From an uncultured Methylococcaceae bacterium (GTDB lineage: Bacteria > Pseudomonadota > Gammaproteobacteria > Methylococcales > Methylomonadaceae), in the NCBI GenBank assembly GCA_903928685.1, contig CAIYRS010000098.1, forward strand, positions 1 through 38,267: a stretch of DNA of 38,267 bases, written 5' to 3'. Below the pieces are notes generated by a model. The model ran no database searches and was not told the DNA's origin. It worked only from the letters and a program-made list of their open reading frames with translations. Made by a program: the position numbers and the translations under genes. Positions 10,019 through 18,830 of the stretch are shown here, piece after piece. Position 1 is the stretch's first letter; each line of letters opens with the position of its first letter.

Positions 10019-10882
10019 TTACATCAAGTACACAAATATAAACAAACCCAACCAAACTACGTCAACAAAGTGCCAGTACCAAGCAGCGGCTTCAAACGCG
10101 AAATGATTTTCTGGTTTGAAGTGGCCTTTACTGCTGCGGAACAATATCACGCTTAAGAAAATTGCACCGACACAAACGTGGAAACCATGAAAGCCAGTCA
10201 ACATAAAGAAGGTTGAGCCATAGATACCTGAACCTAAGGTCAAACCCATTTCTGTGTAAGCTTCATGATATTCAATAGCTTGGAAAGCAACGAATAAGAA
10301 ACCTAAGCCAACTGTTGCCGCTAAGCCTTTTATCAATTGATCGCGATGATTTGCCAACAAGCCATGATGCGCCCAAGTACAGGTAACACCACTGGCAAGT
10401 AGGATTAAAGTATTTAAGAACGGCAATCCCCAAGCACTCATAGGTTCAAAATGACCGCCGACCGCAGCAGGGCCATTTGTTGGCCAAACCGCTTCAAATG
10501 TAGGCCACAACAATTCTTTGGTTGCCGCGCCTGTACCTTCACCACCCAACCAAGGCACAGATAAGTTACGTGTGTACCAAAGCGTGCCAAAAAACACCGC
10601 GAAAAACATGATTTCAGAGAAGATGAACCACATCATTCCCATACGATATGAAATGCCTACTTGATTGCTGTACATACCCGATTCACTTTCTGTCGCTTGC
10701 AAAGTAAACCAGCCTGCCAACATGGCGATGAATATCACCAAGCCTGCAATCATCATGGTTGATCCAATTGAAGCACCGTTCAGATAGTTGGCGAAACCAG
10801 CCAATGTCACCGTAAGGCCAAGAGTTGCCATTACTGGCCAAGTCGCTTTATGCGGTATGTAATAAGCGTTGTTTGTAGACAT
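10019..10882 (-). CDS. coxC: Cytochrome c oxidase subunit III
   Basis: Seven-helix subunit III of the heme-copper oxidase, 287 residues. Recognisable blocks are MWFIFSEIMFFAVFFGTLWY, PFLNTLILLASGVTCTWAHH, FHGFHVCVGAIFL and AAAWYWHFVDVVWL. The start is the ATG at 10882 because AGGTGG sits 6 bases ahead. A GTG three codons upstream is less likely. It is the last gene of the coxB-coxA-ctaG-coxC operon, 11 bases after the ctaG stop, and is followed by a strong terminator. It stabilises subunit I and supports proton uptake in the membrane. Confidence 0.96.
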   Translation of the reverse strand: MSTNNAYYIPHKATWPVMATLGLTVTLAGFANYLNGASIGSTMMIAGLVIFIAMLAGWFTLQATESESGMYSNQVGISYRMGMMWFIFSEIMFFAVFFGTLWYTRNLSVPWLGGEGTGAATKELLWPTFEAVWPTNGPAAVGGHFEPMSAWGLPFLNTLILLASGVTCTWAHHGLLANHRDQLIKGLAATVGLGFLFVAFQAIEYHEAYTEMGLTLGSGIYGSTFFMLTGFHGFHVCVGAIFLSVILFRSSKGHFKPENHFAFEAAAWYWHFVDVVWLGLFIFVYLM

Positions 10883-10893
10883 AAGTTCCACCT

Positions 10894-11439
10894 TTATTTT
10901 TTCAGTGATCTTTCAGTATTATCAAAAAATGTATAAGCGAGCGTGATGAGTTTGTATTCCTGTGGCATTTTAGGATCGATGACAAATCTCACTGGCATCG
11001 TTCTGCCTTCTCGCGGTTTGAATGTCTGTTCGGTAAAACAGAAGCACTCGGTTTTCTTAAAATATTGCGCGGCAAGTCCCGGTGAAATACTAGGAATGGC
11101 CTGCGCTACCATGACTTTATCGGTCTTGTTTTCTGCATAAAAATTTACCGTGTAGTATTCACCCGGATGAACTTTTATCTTATTCATTTCAGCGCGGAAC
11201 ACCATAGGCGCAGATTCATTAAGCGATGTCATGAATTCTACAGTGACTTCCCGGCTTTTATCGACAACATAGGATTGCTCTTGAACTGCAACCCCTTCTA
11301 TCTTGCCGTTTAAACCTGTTATGTCACAGAGTACATCGTACAAAGGCACTAAGGCATAACCAAAACCAAACATCGCCAAAACAACTACGACGAGTTTGGT
11401 AACAAGCTTGCTGTTTTTCTGTTTGTTTTCTTCGCTCAT
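10894..11439 (-). CDS. ctaG: Cytochrome c oxidase assembly protein CtaG/Cox11
   Basis: Copper chaperone for the CuB site of subunit I, 181 residues. It has one N-terminal TM helix (about 13-32), then a periplasmic immunoglobulin-like domain. The copper-binding CxC motif is visible as ECFCFTEQTF, and the membrane-proximal Cys lies in VPLYDVLCDITG, both hallmarks of Cox11. The ATG overlaps the stop of the tiny upstream ORF (ATGA), which implies coupled translation. The name ctaG is also used for an unrelated caa3 assembly protein; this one is the Cox11 type. Confidence 0.95.
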   Translation of the reverse strand: MSEENKQKNSKLVTKLVVVVLAMFGFGYALVPLYDVLCDITGLNGKIEGVAVQEQSYVVDKSREVTVEFMTSLNESAPMVFRAEMNKIKVHPGEYYTVNFYAENKTDKVMVAQAIPSISPGLAAQYFKKTECFCFTEQTFKPREGRTMPVRFVIDPKMPQEYKLITLAYTFFDNTERSLKK

Positions 11440-11537
11440 TTAGAAAACGCCTGCACAACTGCAGCGACATAAACAGACAAGGCAAAAATTGCCAATAGCA
11501 CAGCTGTTATTAAGTTTTTCGTTTTTATTTTCATCAT
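11436..11537 (-). CDS. Cytochrome oxidase small assembly protein (33 aa)
   Basis: A reading frame of 33 codons starts at a double ATG (11537 and 11534) behind GGTGA and ends in ATGA, overlapping the ctaG start. The product begins MMKIKTKNLITAV and continues as one hydrophobic helix ending VQAFSK: a short basic N-terminus, one TM helix and a short tail. Tiny single-helix ORFs in exactly this coxA-to-ctaG position are known in proteobacterial oxidase operons as small assembly proteins. Support here comes from the SD, the overlap with ctaG and the TM pattern. It is easily missed by gene callers because of its length. Confidence 0.75.
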   Translation of the reverse strand: MMKIKTKNLITAVLLAIFALSVYVAAVVQAFSK

Positions 11538-11546
11538 TTCACCCAG

Positions 11547-11576
11547 TGCATTACGTTATAGCTCAACATAATGCAC
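11547..11576. repeat. Hairpin in the coxA-ctaG intergenic gap
   Basis: GTGCATTACGTT (11547-11558) and AACATAATGCAC (11565-11576) pair over 12 bases with one mismatch and a short loop. No T-run follows on the minus strand, so it is probably an mRNA processing or stability element that separates coxBA from ctaG-coxC, not a terminator. Confidence 0.6.
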
Positions 11577-11592
11577 CGTTATCAAGCTGTTA

Positions 11593-13218
11593 TTAAACAT
11601 GCTCAGTCGGAATCACAGTCGGTGGTGTAGTAAACGTGTGATACGGTGGCGGTGAAGGCAATGTCCATTCCAAACCATGTTTGTGGGCATCTTCCCATAC
11701 TTCATTAGTGACTTTCTCGCCAGTTCCGCCTTTGATTGTGTCGATAACAATATACAAAAACAGTAATTGACTAGCGCCAAAGATAAAGCCGCCAATACTG
11801 GAAATCATATTCCAATCAGCAAATTGCACTGCATAATCAGGAATACGGCGTGGCATACCTGCCAAACCCAAGAAATGCTGAGGGAAAAACAAGATATTGA
11901 CTGAAATGGTTGATAACCAGAAATGTAATTGGCCAATTTTTTCGTTATACATATGACCAGTCCATTTAGGTAACCAGTAGTAACCTGCCGCCATCAAAAT
12001 AAAGATAGAAGAAGGCACTAACACATAATGAAAATGGGCAACGATGAAATAGGTATCGTGGTATTGGAAATCCGATGGCGCGATGGACATCATCAAACCA
12101 GTGAAGCCACCAATAGTAAACAACACCACAAAGGCGATTGAAAACAGCATTGGGGTTTCAAAAGTCATAGCGCCTTTCCACATTGTTGCCGTCCAGTTAA
12201 AGACCTTAACGCCTGTAGGAATAGCAATCAGCATGGTTGCGTACATAAAGTACAACTCACCAGCAATTGGCATACCGACGGTAAACATGTGGTGAGCCCA
12301 AACGATAAATGACAAGAAGGCAATTGACGCGGTCGCATACACCATTGAGCTATAACCAAACAAAGGTTTACGCGCAAACACAGGAATAATGGTTGAAGCC
12401 ACGCCAAATGTTGGCAGAATCATGATGTAAACTTCTGGATGACCGAAGAACCAGAAAATATGTTGATATAAAACAGGATCGCCGCCGCCAGCTGCATCAA
12501 AAAAGCTGGTGTCAAAAAACTTGTCAGTCAGCAACATAGTCACCGCACCAGCGAATACTGGCATAACAGCAATCAGCAAAAATGCCGTAATCAACCAAGT
12601 CCAAACAAACAATGGCATTTTCATTAAGGTCATGCCAGGTGCACGCATATTGAAAATGGTGGCGATAATGTTGATCGCGCCCATAATCGAAGAAATACCC
12701 AATAAATGCACTGAGAATATCGCGAATGGCAAGGCTTTACCTGTTTGTAAAACCAGCGGTGGATATAAAGTCCAACCACCAGCAGGTGCGCCGCCTTCCA
12801 TAAACAAAGTTGTTGAAAGCAACAAGATACCGGCAACCAACATCCAGAAGCTCATGTTGTTCATGCGTGGCAACGCCATATCAGGTGCGCCAATCATCAT
12901 TGGCACCATCCAGTTTGCCAAACCGACAAAACCCGGCATAACCGCACCAAATACCATCACTAATGCGTGCATGGTAGTCATGGAGTTAAAGAATTGCGGT
13001 TGTACAAATTGCAGGCCTGGCTCAAACAATTCCGCACGGATAACCATTGCCATGGTGCCGCCAACGAAAAACATGGCTAGCGCGAAGAATAAATATAAGG
13101 TGCCAATGTCCTTATGGTTGGTGGTAATAATCCATCTTAACAGGCCTTTTTCCGGACCATGGTCATGGTGTTCATGATCATCGTGATGATCGTCATGTTC
13201 AGCTACAGCAGCAGACAT
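11593..13218 (-). CDS. coxA: Cytochrome c oxidase subunit I
   Basis: Catalytic subunit with heme a, heme a3 and CuB, 541 residues, twelve TM helices. The low-spin heme ligand is in [15 protein letters not shown]. CuB/Tyr-His is in [12 protein letters not shown], further CuB ligands are in VWAHHMF, and the a3 and low-spin ligands are in VAHFHYVL. The N-terminus before TM1 is unusually rich in His and Asp (residues 7-21, [15 protein letters not shown]) and could bind metal. Its C-terminus ends in a Pro-rich tail. The ATG at 13218 follows coxB by about 59 bases. It accepts electrons from CuA of CoxB and reduces oxygen to water while pumping protons. Confidence 0.98.
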   Translation of the reverse strand: MSAAVAEHDDHHDDHEHHDHGPEKGLLRWIITTNHKDIGTLYLFFALAMFFVGGTMAMVIRAELFEPGLQFVQPQFFNSMTTMHALVMVFGAVMPGFVGLANWMVPMMIGAPDMALPRMNNMSFWMLVAGILLLSTTLFMEGGAPAGGWTLYPPLVLQTGKALPFAIFSVHLLGISSIMGAINIIATIFNMRAPGMTLMKMPLFVWTWLITAFLLIAVMPVFAGAVTMLLTDKFFDTSFFDAAGGGDPVLYQHIFWFFGHPEVYIMILPTFGVASTIIPVFARKPLFGYSSMVYATASIAFLSFIVWAHHMFTVGMPIAGELYFMYATMLIAIPTGVKVFNWTATMWKGAMTFETPMLFSIAFVVLFTIGGFTGLMMSIAPSDFQYHDTYFIVAHFHYVLVPSSIFILMAAGYYWLPKWTGHMYNEKIGQLHFWLSTISVNILFFPQHFLGLAGMPRRIPDYAVQFADWNMISSIGGFIFGASQLLFLYIVIDTIKGGTGEKVTNEVWEDAHKHGLEWTLPSPPPYHTFTTPPTVIPTEHV

Positions 13219-13277
13219 AGTCTATACCTCAAAAAATACTCAAAAAAGATTGAACTAACAAGAAAATCAATTATTTA

Positions 13278-14798
13278 TTAATCTTCGTCATCGTCATTTG
13301 CTGCTGGCATTTCGGCTTGCAGCTTTTGGATTGTTGATGGTTGCACCAGATCATTGACCGAATTGCCTAAGGCATTACGTGTAAATGTAACCACGGCAGC
13401 AAAATCAGCGGCTTTTAAGCTATGACCAAAACCAGGCATCATGCCTTTACCGTTAAGCATCAAATCAATTTGCTTATTAATATCTCCGGTGACAACAGCA
13501 CTGCCTTTAAGGGCTGGAAACATTGGCGGATTGCCTTGGCCTTCGGCTTGGTGGCAAGAAACACAGTTGCTGGTATAAACCGTTTGACCTAATGCCAACA
13601 ATTCATCTTTGCTCATATCAGCAACAGGAGCGGCTTTTTCTGCGACTACAGCCGGTTTGGCCGCAGCGGCTGAGGTTTTCGGCAACATTTCTTGAACGGC
13701 TTTAGGTTGAATTTCATCACCAACAGTATTACCTAAGGCATTACGGGTATAGGTGATAACTTGCGCTAATTCATCAGCCTTCAACATTTTGCCAAAAGCA
13801 GGCATGCCGCCTTTGCCGTTGATAATCAGGTTTGCTTGGGCATTAATGTCACCCTTAACAACAGCACTACCGCCGATTGCAGGGAATGCGCCTGGTACGC
13901 CTTTACCGTCTGGTAAATGGCAAGTAGAGCAGTTTTTGCTGTAGATTGCCGCACCTTTACTGACTAACTCATCATGGCTTTGGTTTTCTAAACTAGGGCC
14001 TTTTTGCGCTTCTTCTTTGGTCTTTTTAACCCAAGCATCGTAATCTGGTTGATCCATTGCAATTACGACAATAGGCATAAATCCGTGGTCTTTCCCACAC
14101 AGCTCGGTACATTGGCCGCGGAAAGTGCCTGGTTTTTCAATATACGTCCATGCTTCGTTAATAAAGCCTGGGTTGGCATCTTTTTTCCAGCCAAAATCAG
14201 GCACCCACCAAGAATGCAATACATCGGCGGCAGTGAAGACAAAGCGAATTTTCTTTTTTGTTGGGATAACCAATGGGTGGTCAACATTCAACAAATAATG
14301 GGGGACTGAGCGCGGATCGATTCCAGAGCCAATTTGACGGGCTTTGTTGCTGGCCTCATCTAAACTGCTGAAAAAATGGATGCCGTTATCTAAATAATCG
14401 TATTCCCATTTCCATTGCCAGCCTGTGACTTTAATGGACATGTCTGAATCTTGGACATCATCCATTTCCAACAAGGTTTTAGTCGCCGGGATTGCCATCG
14501 CAACAAGAATCAAAGTCGGGATAATCGTCCAAATGATCTCAACCGTGGTGTTCTCGTGGAACTGGGCAGCCTGATGGCCTTTGGATTTACGGTGATAGTA
14601 AATGGAGTAAAACATGGCACCAAACACAAGGATACCAATAACAACACACACCCATAAAATCAGCATGTGCAGGTCATAAACATCATGACTGAGTTTAGTG
14701 ACCCCTTGCATTAAGTTGAGCTTGTATTCCGCCTGCGCTGTCTCAAGACCTAAAGCCATGAAGACCAAACTTGCGAATAGTTGCTTTGATTTGTTCAC
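13278..14798 (-). CDS. coxB: Cytochrome c oxidase subunit II with two C-terminal cytochrome c domains
   Basis: Subunit II, 506 residues, roughly twice the basic length. It has a cleavable signal (AQA-EYK near residue 23), two TM helices (about 43-66 and 86-105) and a CuA domain with His195 and [14 protein letters not shown] (Cys230, Cys234, His238, Met241). It then has two c-type heme domains: CSTCH at 290-294 with GGMPAFG, and CVSCH at 412-416 with MMPGFG. The two heme domains are clearly duplicates (NGKGGMP/NGKGMMP, TRNALGN in both), joined by an Ala/Pro linker. The tail is DDDED. This is a caa3-like oxidase arrangement. The GTG at 14798 behind AGGGG is the chosen start; the 33 codons upstream look non-coding. 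First gene of the operon. Confidence 0.95.
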   Translation of the reverse strand: MNKSKQLFASLVFMALGLETAQAEYKLNLMQGVTKLSHDVYDLHMLILWVCVVIGILVFGAMFYSIYYHRKSKGHQAAQFHENTTVEIIWTIIPTLILVAMAIPATKTLLEMDDVQDSDMSIKVTGWQWKWEYDYLDNGIHFFSSLDEASNKARQIGSGIDPRSVPHYLLNVDHPLVIPTKKKIRFVFTAADVLHSWWVPDFGWKKDANPGFINEAWTYIEKPGTFRGQCTELCGKDHGFMPIVVIAMDQPDYDAWVKKTKEEAQKGPSLENQSHDELVSKGAAIYSKNCSTCHLPDGKGVPGAFPAIGGSAVVKGDINAQANLIINGKGGMPAFGKMLKADELAQVITYTRNALGNTVGDEIQPKAVQEMLPKTSAAAAKPAVVAEKAAPVADMSKDELLALGQTVYTSNCVSCHQAEGQGNPPMFPALKGSAVVTGDINKQIDLMLNGKGMMPGFGHSLKAADFAAVVTFTRNALGNSVNDLVQPSTIQKLQAEMPAANDDDED

Positions 14799-15030
14799 GG
14801 AGCAGCCCCTTCTTCGATAGTTGTGAGACTTTTGTCTATTTGCGGCGATAGCGGCAAGTCTACAAAAGTAAACACTGATTTTTATAAAAATAATCACACA
14901 TAAAATAGGTTATTCTACCTGATAGCACCTAGCTATGCCAGTTGTGCATCTTATAAATTTAACCGGAAAACCAGACTTTATAGTGCCTACGGGTAAGTAT
15001 TTAATCTATTTGCAAAACAACAATGAAGCC

Positions 15031-15465
15031 TTAAAACGGTATGTCATCGTCATAAGGCTCATCAAAATTGTCATTTTGACTGTTTTGCGGCGCAGACGTT
15101 CGCGCTTGCGGGCTTTGCTGCGGATAACTTTGTGCTCCACCGCTAGCATCATTCCTTTTACCGACCAAATCAATGATGTTGGCAGTCAATTCCAAACTGG
15201 TTTTGGTTGTACCATCATTGGCCTTATATTCGTTCTGGGTTAGCTCCCCCGATACAAAAACCTGCTGGCCTTTTTTCAGATAATTTGGCAATTGGCCTTC
15301 AGCACGCTTACCAAACAAGGCAACCCTAACCCACAAGGTTTGCTGCTTATCGCCAAAACCAACATTATTGGCAACCGTGACATTTAATATTGGCATACCG
15401 GAAGGGGTATACCTGACTTCCGCATCACGCCCAACCGTCCCCGTAAAACTAAATACATTACTCAT
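15031..15465 (-). CDS. ssb: Single-stranded DNA-binding protein
   Basis: OB-fold protein of 144 residues. It opens SNVFSFTGTVGRDAEVRY, followed by a core with WVRVALFGKRAEG and GQQVFVSGELTQNEY. A Gln/Ser-rich linker follows, and the acidic tip DDDIPF recruits replication and repair partners. It is somewhat shorter and more divergent at the N-terminus than the E. coli protein (178 residues), so it may be either the main chromosomal SSB or a paralogue. It is a single gene, transcribed toward the cox operon and divergent from the lipoprotein gene. The 14799-15030 gap between it and coxB presumably holds the cox promoter; I see no convincing hexamers there. Confidence 0.92.
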   Translation of the reverse strand: MSNVFSFTGTVGRDAEVRYTPSGMPILNVTVANNVGFGDKQQTLWVRVALFGKRAEGQLPNYLKKGQQVFVSGELTQNEYKANDGTTKTSLELTANIIDLVGKRNDASGGAQSYPQQSPQARTSAPQNSQNDNFDEPYDDDIPF

Positions 15466-15595
15466 TGATTTTTCTCTAAAGTTAATCTAAAAACAGTATC
15501 ATCGCAGGAAATAAAACTAATCCATACGATTCATAAGGGGTTCAGTATGACACCCATAATCTGTAGCTAAACCGCTTCATTTTATGGAGACACCC

Positions 15596-15901
15596 ATGAA
15601 CACCTTAATCATTAAATCGTTAATTGCTTTGGCATTATTTTCTGTGACCGCCTGCGCCAGTTATTCGCAGCAACACTCTGGCTACTATCCTTACCGTAGC
15701 AGTTATAGCGTAGAACGTAGTTACTATGCTCAACCACGCCCTGAAATCCGGCTATATAACGCAACGCCTTTTTACCCCATTCCATACAGACACCATCACG
15801 AACATGGCTTTGGTTTCAACGGGCATCACCACGAATCGCACCACGGGCAATTTTTTGGCCACCCACCCCATCATGGACACCATAGAAATCACAGGGATTA
15901 G
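15596..15901 (+). CDS. His-rich putative lipoprotein
   Basis: Predicted exported protein of 101 residues. A hydrophobic signal ends in the lipobox-like SVTAC (Cys near residue 20). A Tyr/Ser/Arg-rich stretch follows, and then a tail very rich in His (HHHEHGFGFNGHHHESHH and HHGHHRNHRD). The tail could bind Ni, Zn or Cu in the periplasm, but that is inference. I recognise no named family. The ATG at 15596 is chosen over one at 15584 because GGAGA lies 7 bases upstream and the signal then starts MNTLIIK. Its stop codon overlaps the stop of mtnC on the other strand (TTAG). Confidence 0.7.
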   Translation: MNTLIIKSLIALALFSVTACASYSQQHSGYYPYRSSYSVERSYYAQPRPEIRLYNATPFYPIPYRHHHEHGFGFNGHHHESHHGQFFGHPPHHGHHRNHRD

Positions 15902-16587
15902 CGGCTTATCATATCCGTATAGTTAATTGTAAATCTGCTTACCTGTGGATGTGCGGATAGCGGCAGCTCTGCCCCATCTCGGTTTAGACAAACCGTTTGG
16001 TAACCACAGGCTTTTGCCGCATCCAACTCTTCTTGTATATCAGACAAAAACAGCAAGCTATCTGCTGGCAAAGCAATTTCATCAGCAATTCGTTGATAGG
16101 ATAGCTGCTCGCGCTTACCGCCGACATGGGTATCGAAATAACCAGAGAATAGCGGCGTCAAATCGCCGTATTCGGTATGGGCAAACAACAATTTCTGGGC
16201 TTGCACCGAACCCGAAGAATACACATATAATGCCAAACCTTGGGCTTTCCATGCTTGGAGAGCCTCAACCGCATCAGCATACACATGGCCTTTAAAATCA
16301 CCTTGCTGATAACCCGCTTCCCAGATCAAACCTTGCAACGACTTCAACGGCGTTATCTTTTTATCTTCATCAATCCAATTAACAAACTGGATAATCAGCG
16401 TTTGAATATCCGGCTCGCCACCCATTAATTTTGCGGCATCATCCAGCAGAACTTGTAACTGGGCATCCTGTTGATGCGCCTCAACAAACGCAGGCAATTT
16501 AGCCCGCGCGTATGGGAATAGCACATCCTTAACAAAAGATAAGGACGAAGTCGTGCCTTCAATATCGGTAATAATGGCTTTAATCAT
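15898..16587 (-). CDS. mtnC: Enolase-phosphatase E1
   Basis: HAD-superfamily enzyme of methionine salvage, 229 residues. It enolises and dephosphorylates 2,3-diketo-5-methylthiopentyl-1-phosphate to give acireductone. The nucleophile motif is IITDIEGTTSSLSFVKDVLF, the E1-specific form of DxD (DIEGT), with YVYSSGSVQAQKLLF as motif II and LFLSDIQEELDAA as motif IV. Length fits the family. It is third in the mtnB-mtnD-mtnC operon and its ATG overlaps the mtnD stop by one base (TAATG). Confidence 0.96.
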   Translation of the reverse strand: MIKAIITDIEGTTSSLSFVKDVLFPYARAKLPAFVEAHQQDAQLQVLLDDAAKLMGGEPDIQTLIIQFVNWIDEDKKITPLKSLQGLIWEAGYQQGDFKGHVYADAVEALQAWKAQGLALYVYSSGSVQAQKLLFAHTEYGDLTPLFSGYFDTHVGGKREQLSYQRIADEIALPADSLLFLSDIQEELDAAKACGYQTVCLNRDGAELPLSAHPQVSRFTINYTDMISR

Positions 16588-17141
16588 TATTCAGGAAATA
16601 AATCATCTAATGACGGGAAAGTGGCAGCAATTGCACTACCTGTAAACTTAGCCACCCAACCGTCAGCAGTAGTAAACAGTCGGATAGTTTTAAAACTAGG
16701 ATTTTCGCCCATATCAAACCAGTGCGTGGTATTGGCTGGCACACTAATCAAATCGCCCTGCTCGCACAAAACCGCATAGACCTTATTGGCGACATGCAGA
16801 TAAAAAAGCCCACGGCCTTCAACAAAGAAGCGGATTTCAAAATCATCGTGGATATGTTCAGCCAGAAATTTCTGCCTAAATGCCACTTTATCCGGATGAC
16901 TAGGCGAAAGGCTAATCACATCCACCGACTGAAAATCATACTGCGATTTTAATCGGTCGATAGCATCAGCATAAGCGGCTAAAACCGACTCTTGATCGGC
17001 ATCAGCTGAAAACTCAGCGGTTGCAGTCCATCGCTCAAATTGAACGCCAATCTGTTCTAGCTGATAATTGATAGTAACAAAATCACTATATTGTTCGCCT
17101 TGTTCGGGTTGTCGGTCATCAAAAACCGTTAAAACACTCAT
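16587..17141 (-). CDS. mtnD: Acireductone dioxygenase
   Basis: Cupin metalloenzyme, 184 residues, which oxidises acireductone to the 2-keto acid precursor of methionine (Fe form). Metal ligands are seen in EHIHDDFEIRFF (HxHxxxxE pattern) and the fourth His in PANTTHWFDMG. It starts with an ATG that overlaps the mtnB stop by 4 bases (ATGA), and it is tightly coupled to mtnC downstream. Which metal is used cannot be told from the sequence; the Ni form makes CO instead. Confidence 0.96.
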   Translation of the reverse strand: MSVLTVFDDRQPEQGEQYSDFVTINYQLEQIGVQFERWTATAEFSADADQESVLAAYADAIDRLKSQYDFQSVDVISLSPSHPDKVAFRQKFLAEHIHDDFEIRFFVEGRGLFYLHVANKVYAVLCEQGDLISVPANTTHWFDMGENPSFKTIRLFTTADGWVAKFTGSAIAATFPSLDDLFPE

Positions 17142-17755
17142 TTGTTGATCCTATGCAGTTGTAATTCACACGCAAACAAAAAGTCCAAGGCTTCCAGATA
17201 GTACAACGTTTCCTGCACCGACCGCCCCCAAGTATACAAACCATGCCCAGCAATAATATAAGCTTGGCAATCGCTATGGCTATCCAAATAACTTTCCACT
17301 TCTGCCGCCAAACGCGGAATATTCTGGTCATTGGCAAAAATAGGCACTACCAATTGGCTCTCATGGGTAGCGATGCCAGCAAAAGCCTTTAGCAACTCAT
17401 AATCCGCCAACACAATGGCTTGGGTAAATAGTTTAGATACCAGCACGGCATTTAAAGGGTGCGGATGCAATACCGATTGCACCTCAGGAAAACGCTTATA
17501 AAGATAAGTATGCAACAAAGTTTCCGCTGATGGCTTTTTGCCATCCAAGGACTGCGCTTCGGCATCAATCCGCATAATATCTTCCGCTTGCAAACGGCCT
17601 TTATGCTTTCCAGACACAGTGATAGCAATCGTGCCATCCGGCAAACGCGCAGAAAAATTACCGCTAGTCGCTGGCACCCAGCCTTTGCTGTCAATAAATT
17701 TGCCCGCCGCTATCAGCTGCTCCGCAAGGCTTAAAAAACTGTCTTGATGATTCAT
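17138..17755 (-). CDS. mtnB: Methylthioribulose-1-phosphate dehydratase
   Basis: Class II aldolase-fold zinc enzyme, 205 residues, that dehydrates methylthioribulose 1-phosphate. Zinc ligands lie in VLHPHPLNAVLVS and in IIAGHGLYTWG. The substrate side GWVPATSGNFSARL and SGKHKGRL is well conserved. It is first in the mtnBDC operon. mtnA, mtnP or mtnK are not in the window, so the upstream steps must be encoded elsewhere. The 17756-17822 gap is shared with the divergent DUF475 gene. Confidence 0.95.
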   Translation of the reverse strand: MNHQDSFLSLAEQLIAAGKFIDSKGWVPATSGNFSARLPDGTIAITVSGKHKGRLQAEDIMRIDAEAQSLDGKKPSAETLLHTYLYKRFPEVQSVLHPHPLNAVLVSKLFTQAIVLADYELLKAFAGIATHESQLVVPIFANDQNIPRLAAEVESYLDSHSDCQAYIIAGHGLYTWGRSVQETLYYLEALDFLFACELQLHRINK

Positions 17756-17822
17756 TATGTTGATTTTAGATTAAATAACCTTATAGTTAGGCAACAAAAA
17801 ATTAGCAAAAGGATACTATTAC

Positions 17823-18830
17823 ATGCAGCATTTTCGTGTTTCTTTCATTGTCACCTTGGTTTGCCTTGCGATAGCCGTGTACTGGGGTGGCGCAATGGGG
17901 GCATTTATTGCCGCCATATTGGGTGTACTGGAAGTAAGTTTGTCATTCGACAATGCCGTTGTTAACGCATCCATACTAAAACGTATGGATGAACGCTGGC
18001 AACAGTATTTTTTAACCTGGGGGATATTGATTGCCGTCTTCGGTATGCGCCTGCTGTTCCCTATCGCTATCGTCGCTGCCGCCACTGGCATTGGTTTCGT
18101 TGGCGTCACTGATATGGCTCTGCATGACCCTGAACAATACGCCACCCATTTAAAAGCATCGCACATACAAATCGCCGCGTTCGGCGGTATGTTTTTGCTG
18201 ATGGTGTTTTTCTCCTTTCTTTTTGATGATGCCAAAGAATTGCATTGGCTAGGCAAACTGGAAGAAAAAATCGCTTCTTTTGGCAAACTTGAATCCATTG
18301 AAATCATCTTGGCCTTAAGCCTGCTGCTGGGCAGCCAATACGCCTTACCGCAAGAAGTCCGTCTTGAAGCCTTAACTGCTGGTGTTTTTGGCGTGATCCT
18401 TTTTGTTATCGTCGACAGCCTTTCCAACTTGTTTGAAGACGAGGAAGAAGGCGAAGAAATGGCAGAGGTCATCAAAAAAGGCAGTGTGATGAGCTTTTTA
18501 TATTTGGAAGTTTTAGACGCATCATTCTCTTTTGATGGCGTTATTGGCGCATTTGCCATCACCCAAGATGTCGTCATCATCATGCTGGGCTTGGCGATTG
18601 GCGCTATGTTTGTCAGAAGCCTCACGGTTTTTCTGGTACGCAAAGGCACATTAGATGAATATGTGTTTTTGGAACACGGTGCCCATTACGCCATCGGCAC
18701 TTTGGCTGCCATCATGCTTATCAGCATGAGCCACGAAATCCCCGAAGTGGTCACAGGCTTAGTAGGCGCAGTACTGATTGGCTTGTCAGTATTTTCATCA
18801 ATACGTTATAAGAAAAAACACGCCGAATAA
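17823..18830 (+). CDS. TerC/DUF475-family integral membrane protein
   Basis: Polytopic membrane protein, 335 residues, with about eight hydrophobic segments. It belongs to the DUF475 branch of the TerC superfamily: GVLEVSLSFDNAVVNASIL near residues 39-57 and a repeated LEVLDASFSFDGVIGAFAI near 225-243. The acidic-in-membrane SFDNA/SFDGV pair is the family's hallmark and is thought to bind metal. Relatives are linked to tellurite resistance and to Mn or Ca export, but no substrate can be assigned. A charged loop EDEEEGEEM lies between the halves. The ATG at 17823 follows AAGGA. Its 3' end overlaps the convergent amidase gene by 25 bases. Confidence 0.9.
   Translation: MQHFRVSFIVTLVCLAIAVYWGGAMGAFIAAILGVLEVSLSFDNAVVNASILKRMDERWQQYFLTWGILIAVFGMRLLFPIAIVAAATGIGFVGVTDMALHDPEQYATHLKASHIQIAAFGGMFLLMVFFSFLFDDAKELHWLGKLEEKIASFGKLESIEIILALSLLLGSQYALPQEVRLEALTAGVFGVILFVIVDSLSNLFEDEEEGEEMAEVIKKGSVMSFLYLEVLDASFSFDGVIGAFAITQDVVIIMLGLAIGAMFVRSLTVFLVRKGTLDEYVFLEHGAHYAIGTLAAIMLISMSHEIPEVVTGLVGAVLIGLSVFSSIRYKKKHAE

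Noticed and set aside
12509-13177. 222-codon plus-strand frame opposite coxA
   Set aside because: Antisense shadow of coxA; composition reflects reverse reading of hydrophobic codons.
14935-15243. 102-codon plus-strand frame opposite ssb
   Set aside because: Mostly antisense to ssb and the AT-rich leader; no sign of a real product.
17819-18649. 276-codon minus-strand frame opposite the DUF475 gene
   Set aside because: Ser/Lys-rich antisense shadow of a well-supported membrane protein gene; no SD or family resemblance.
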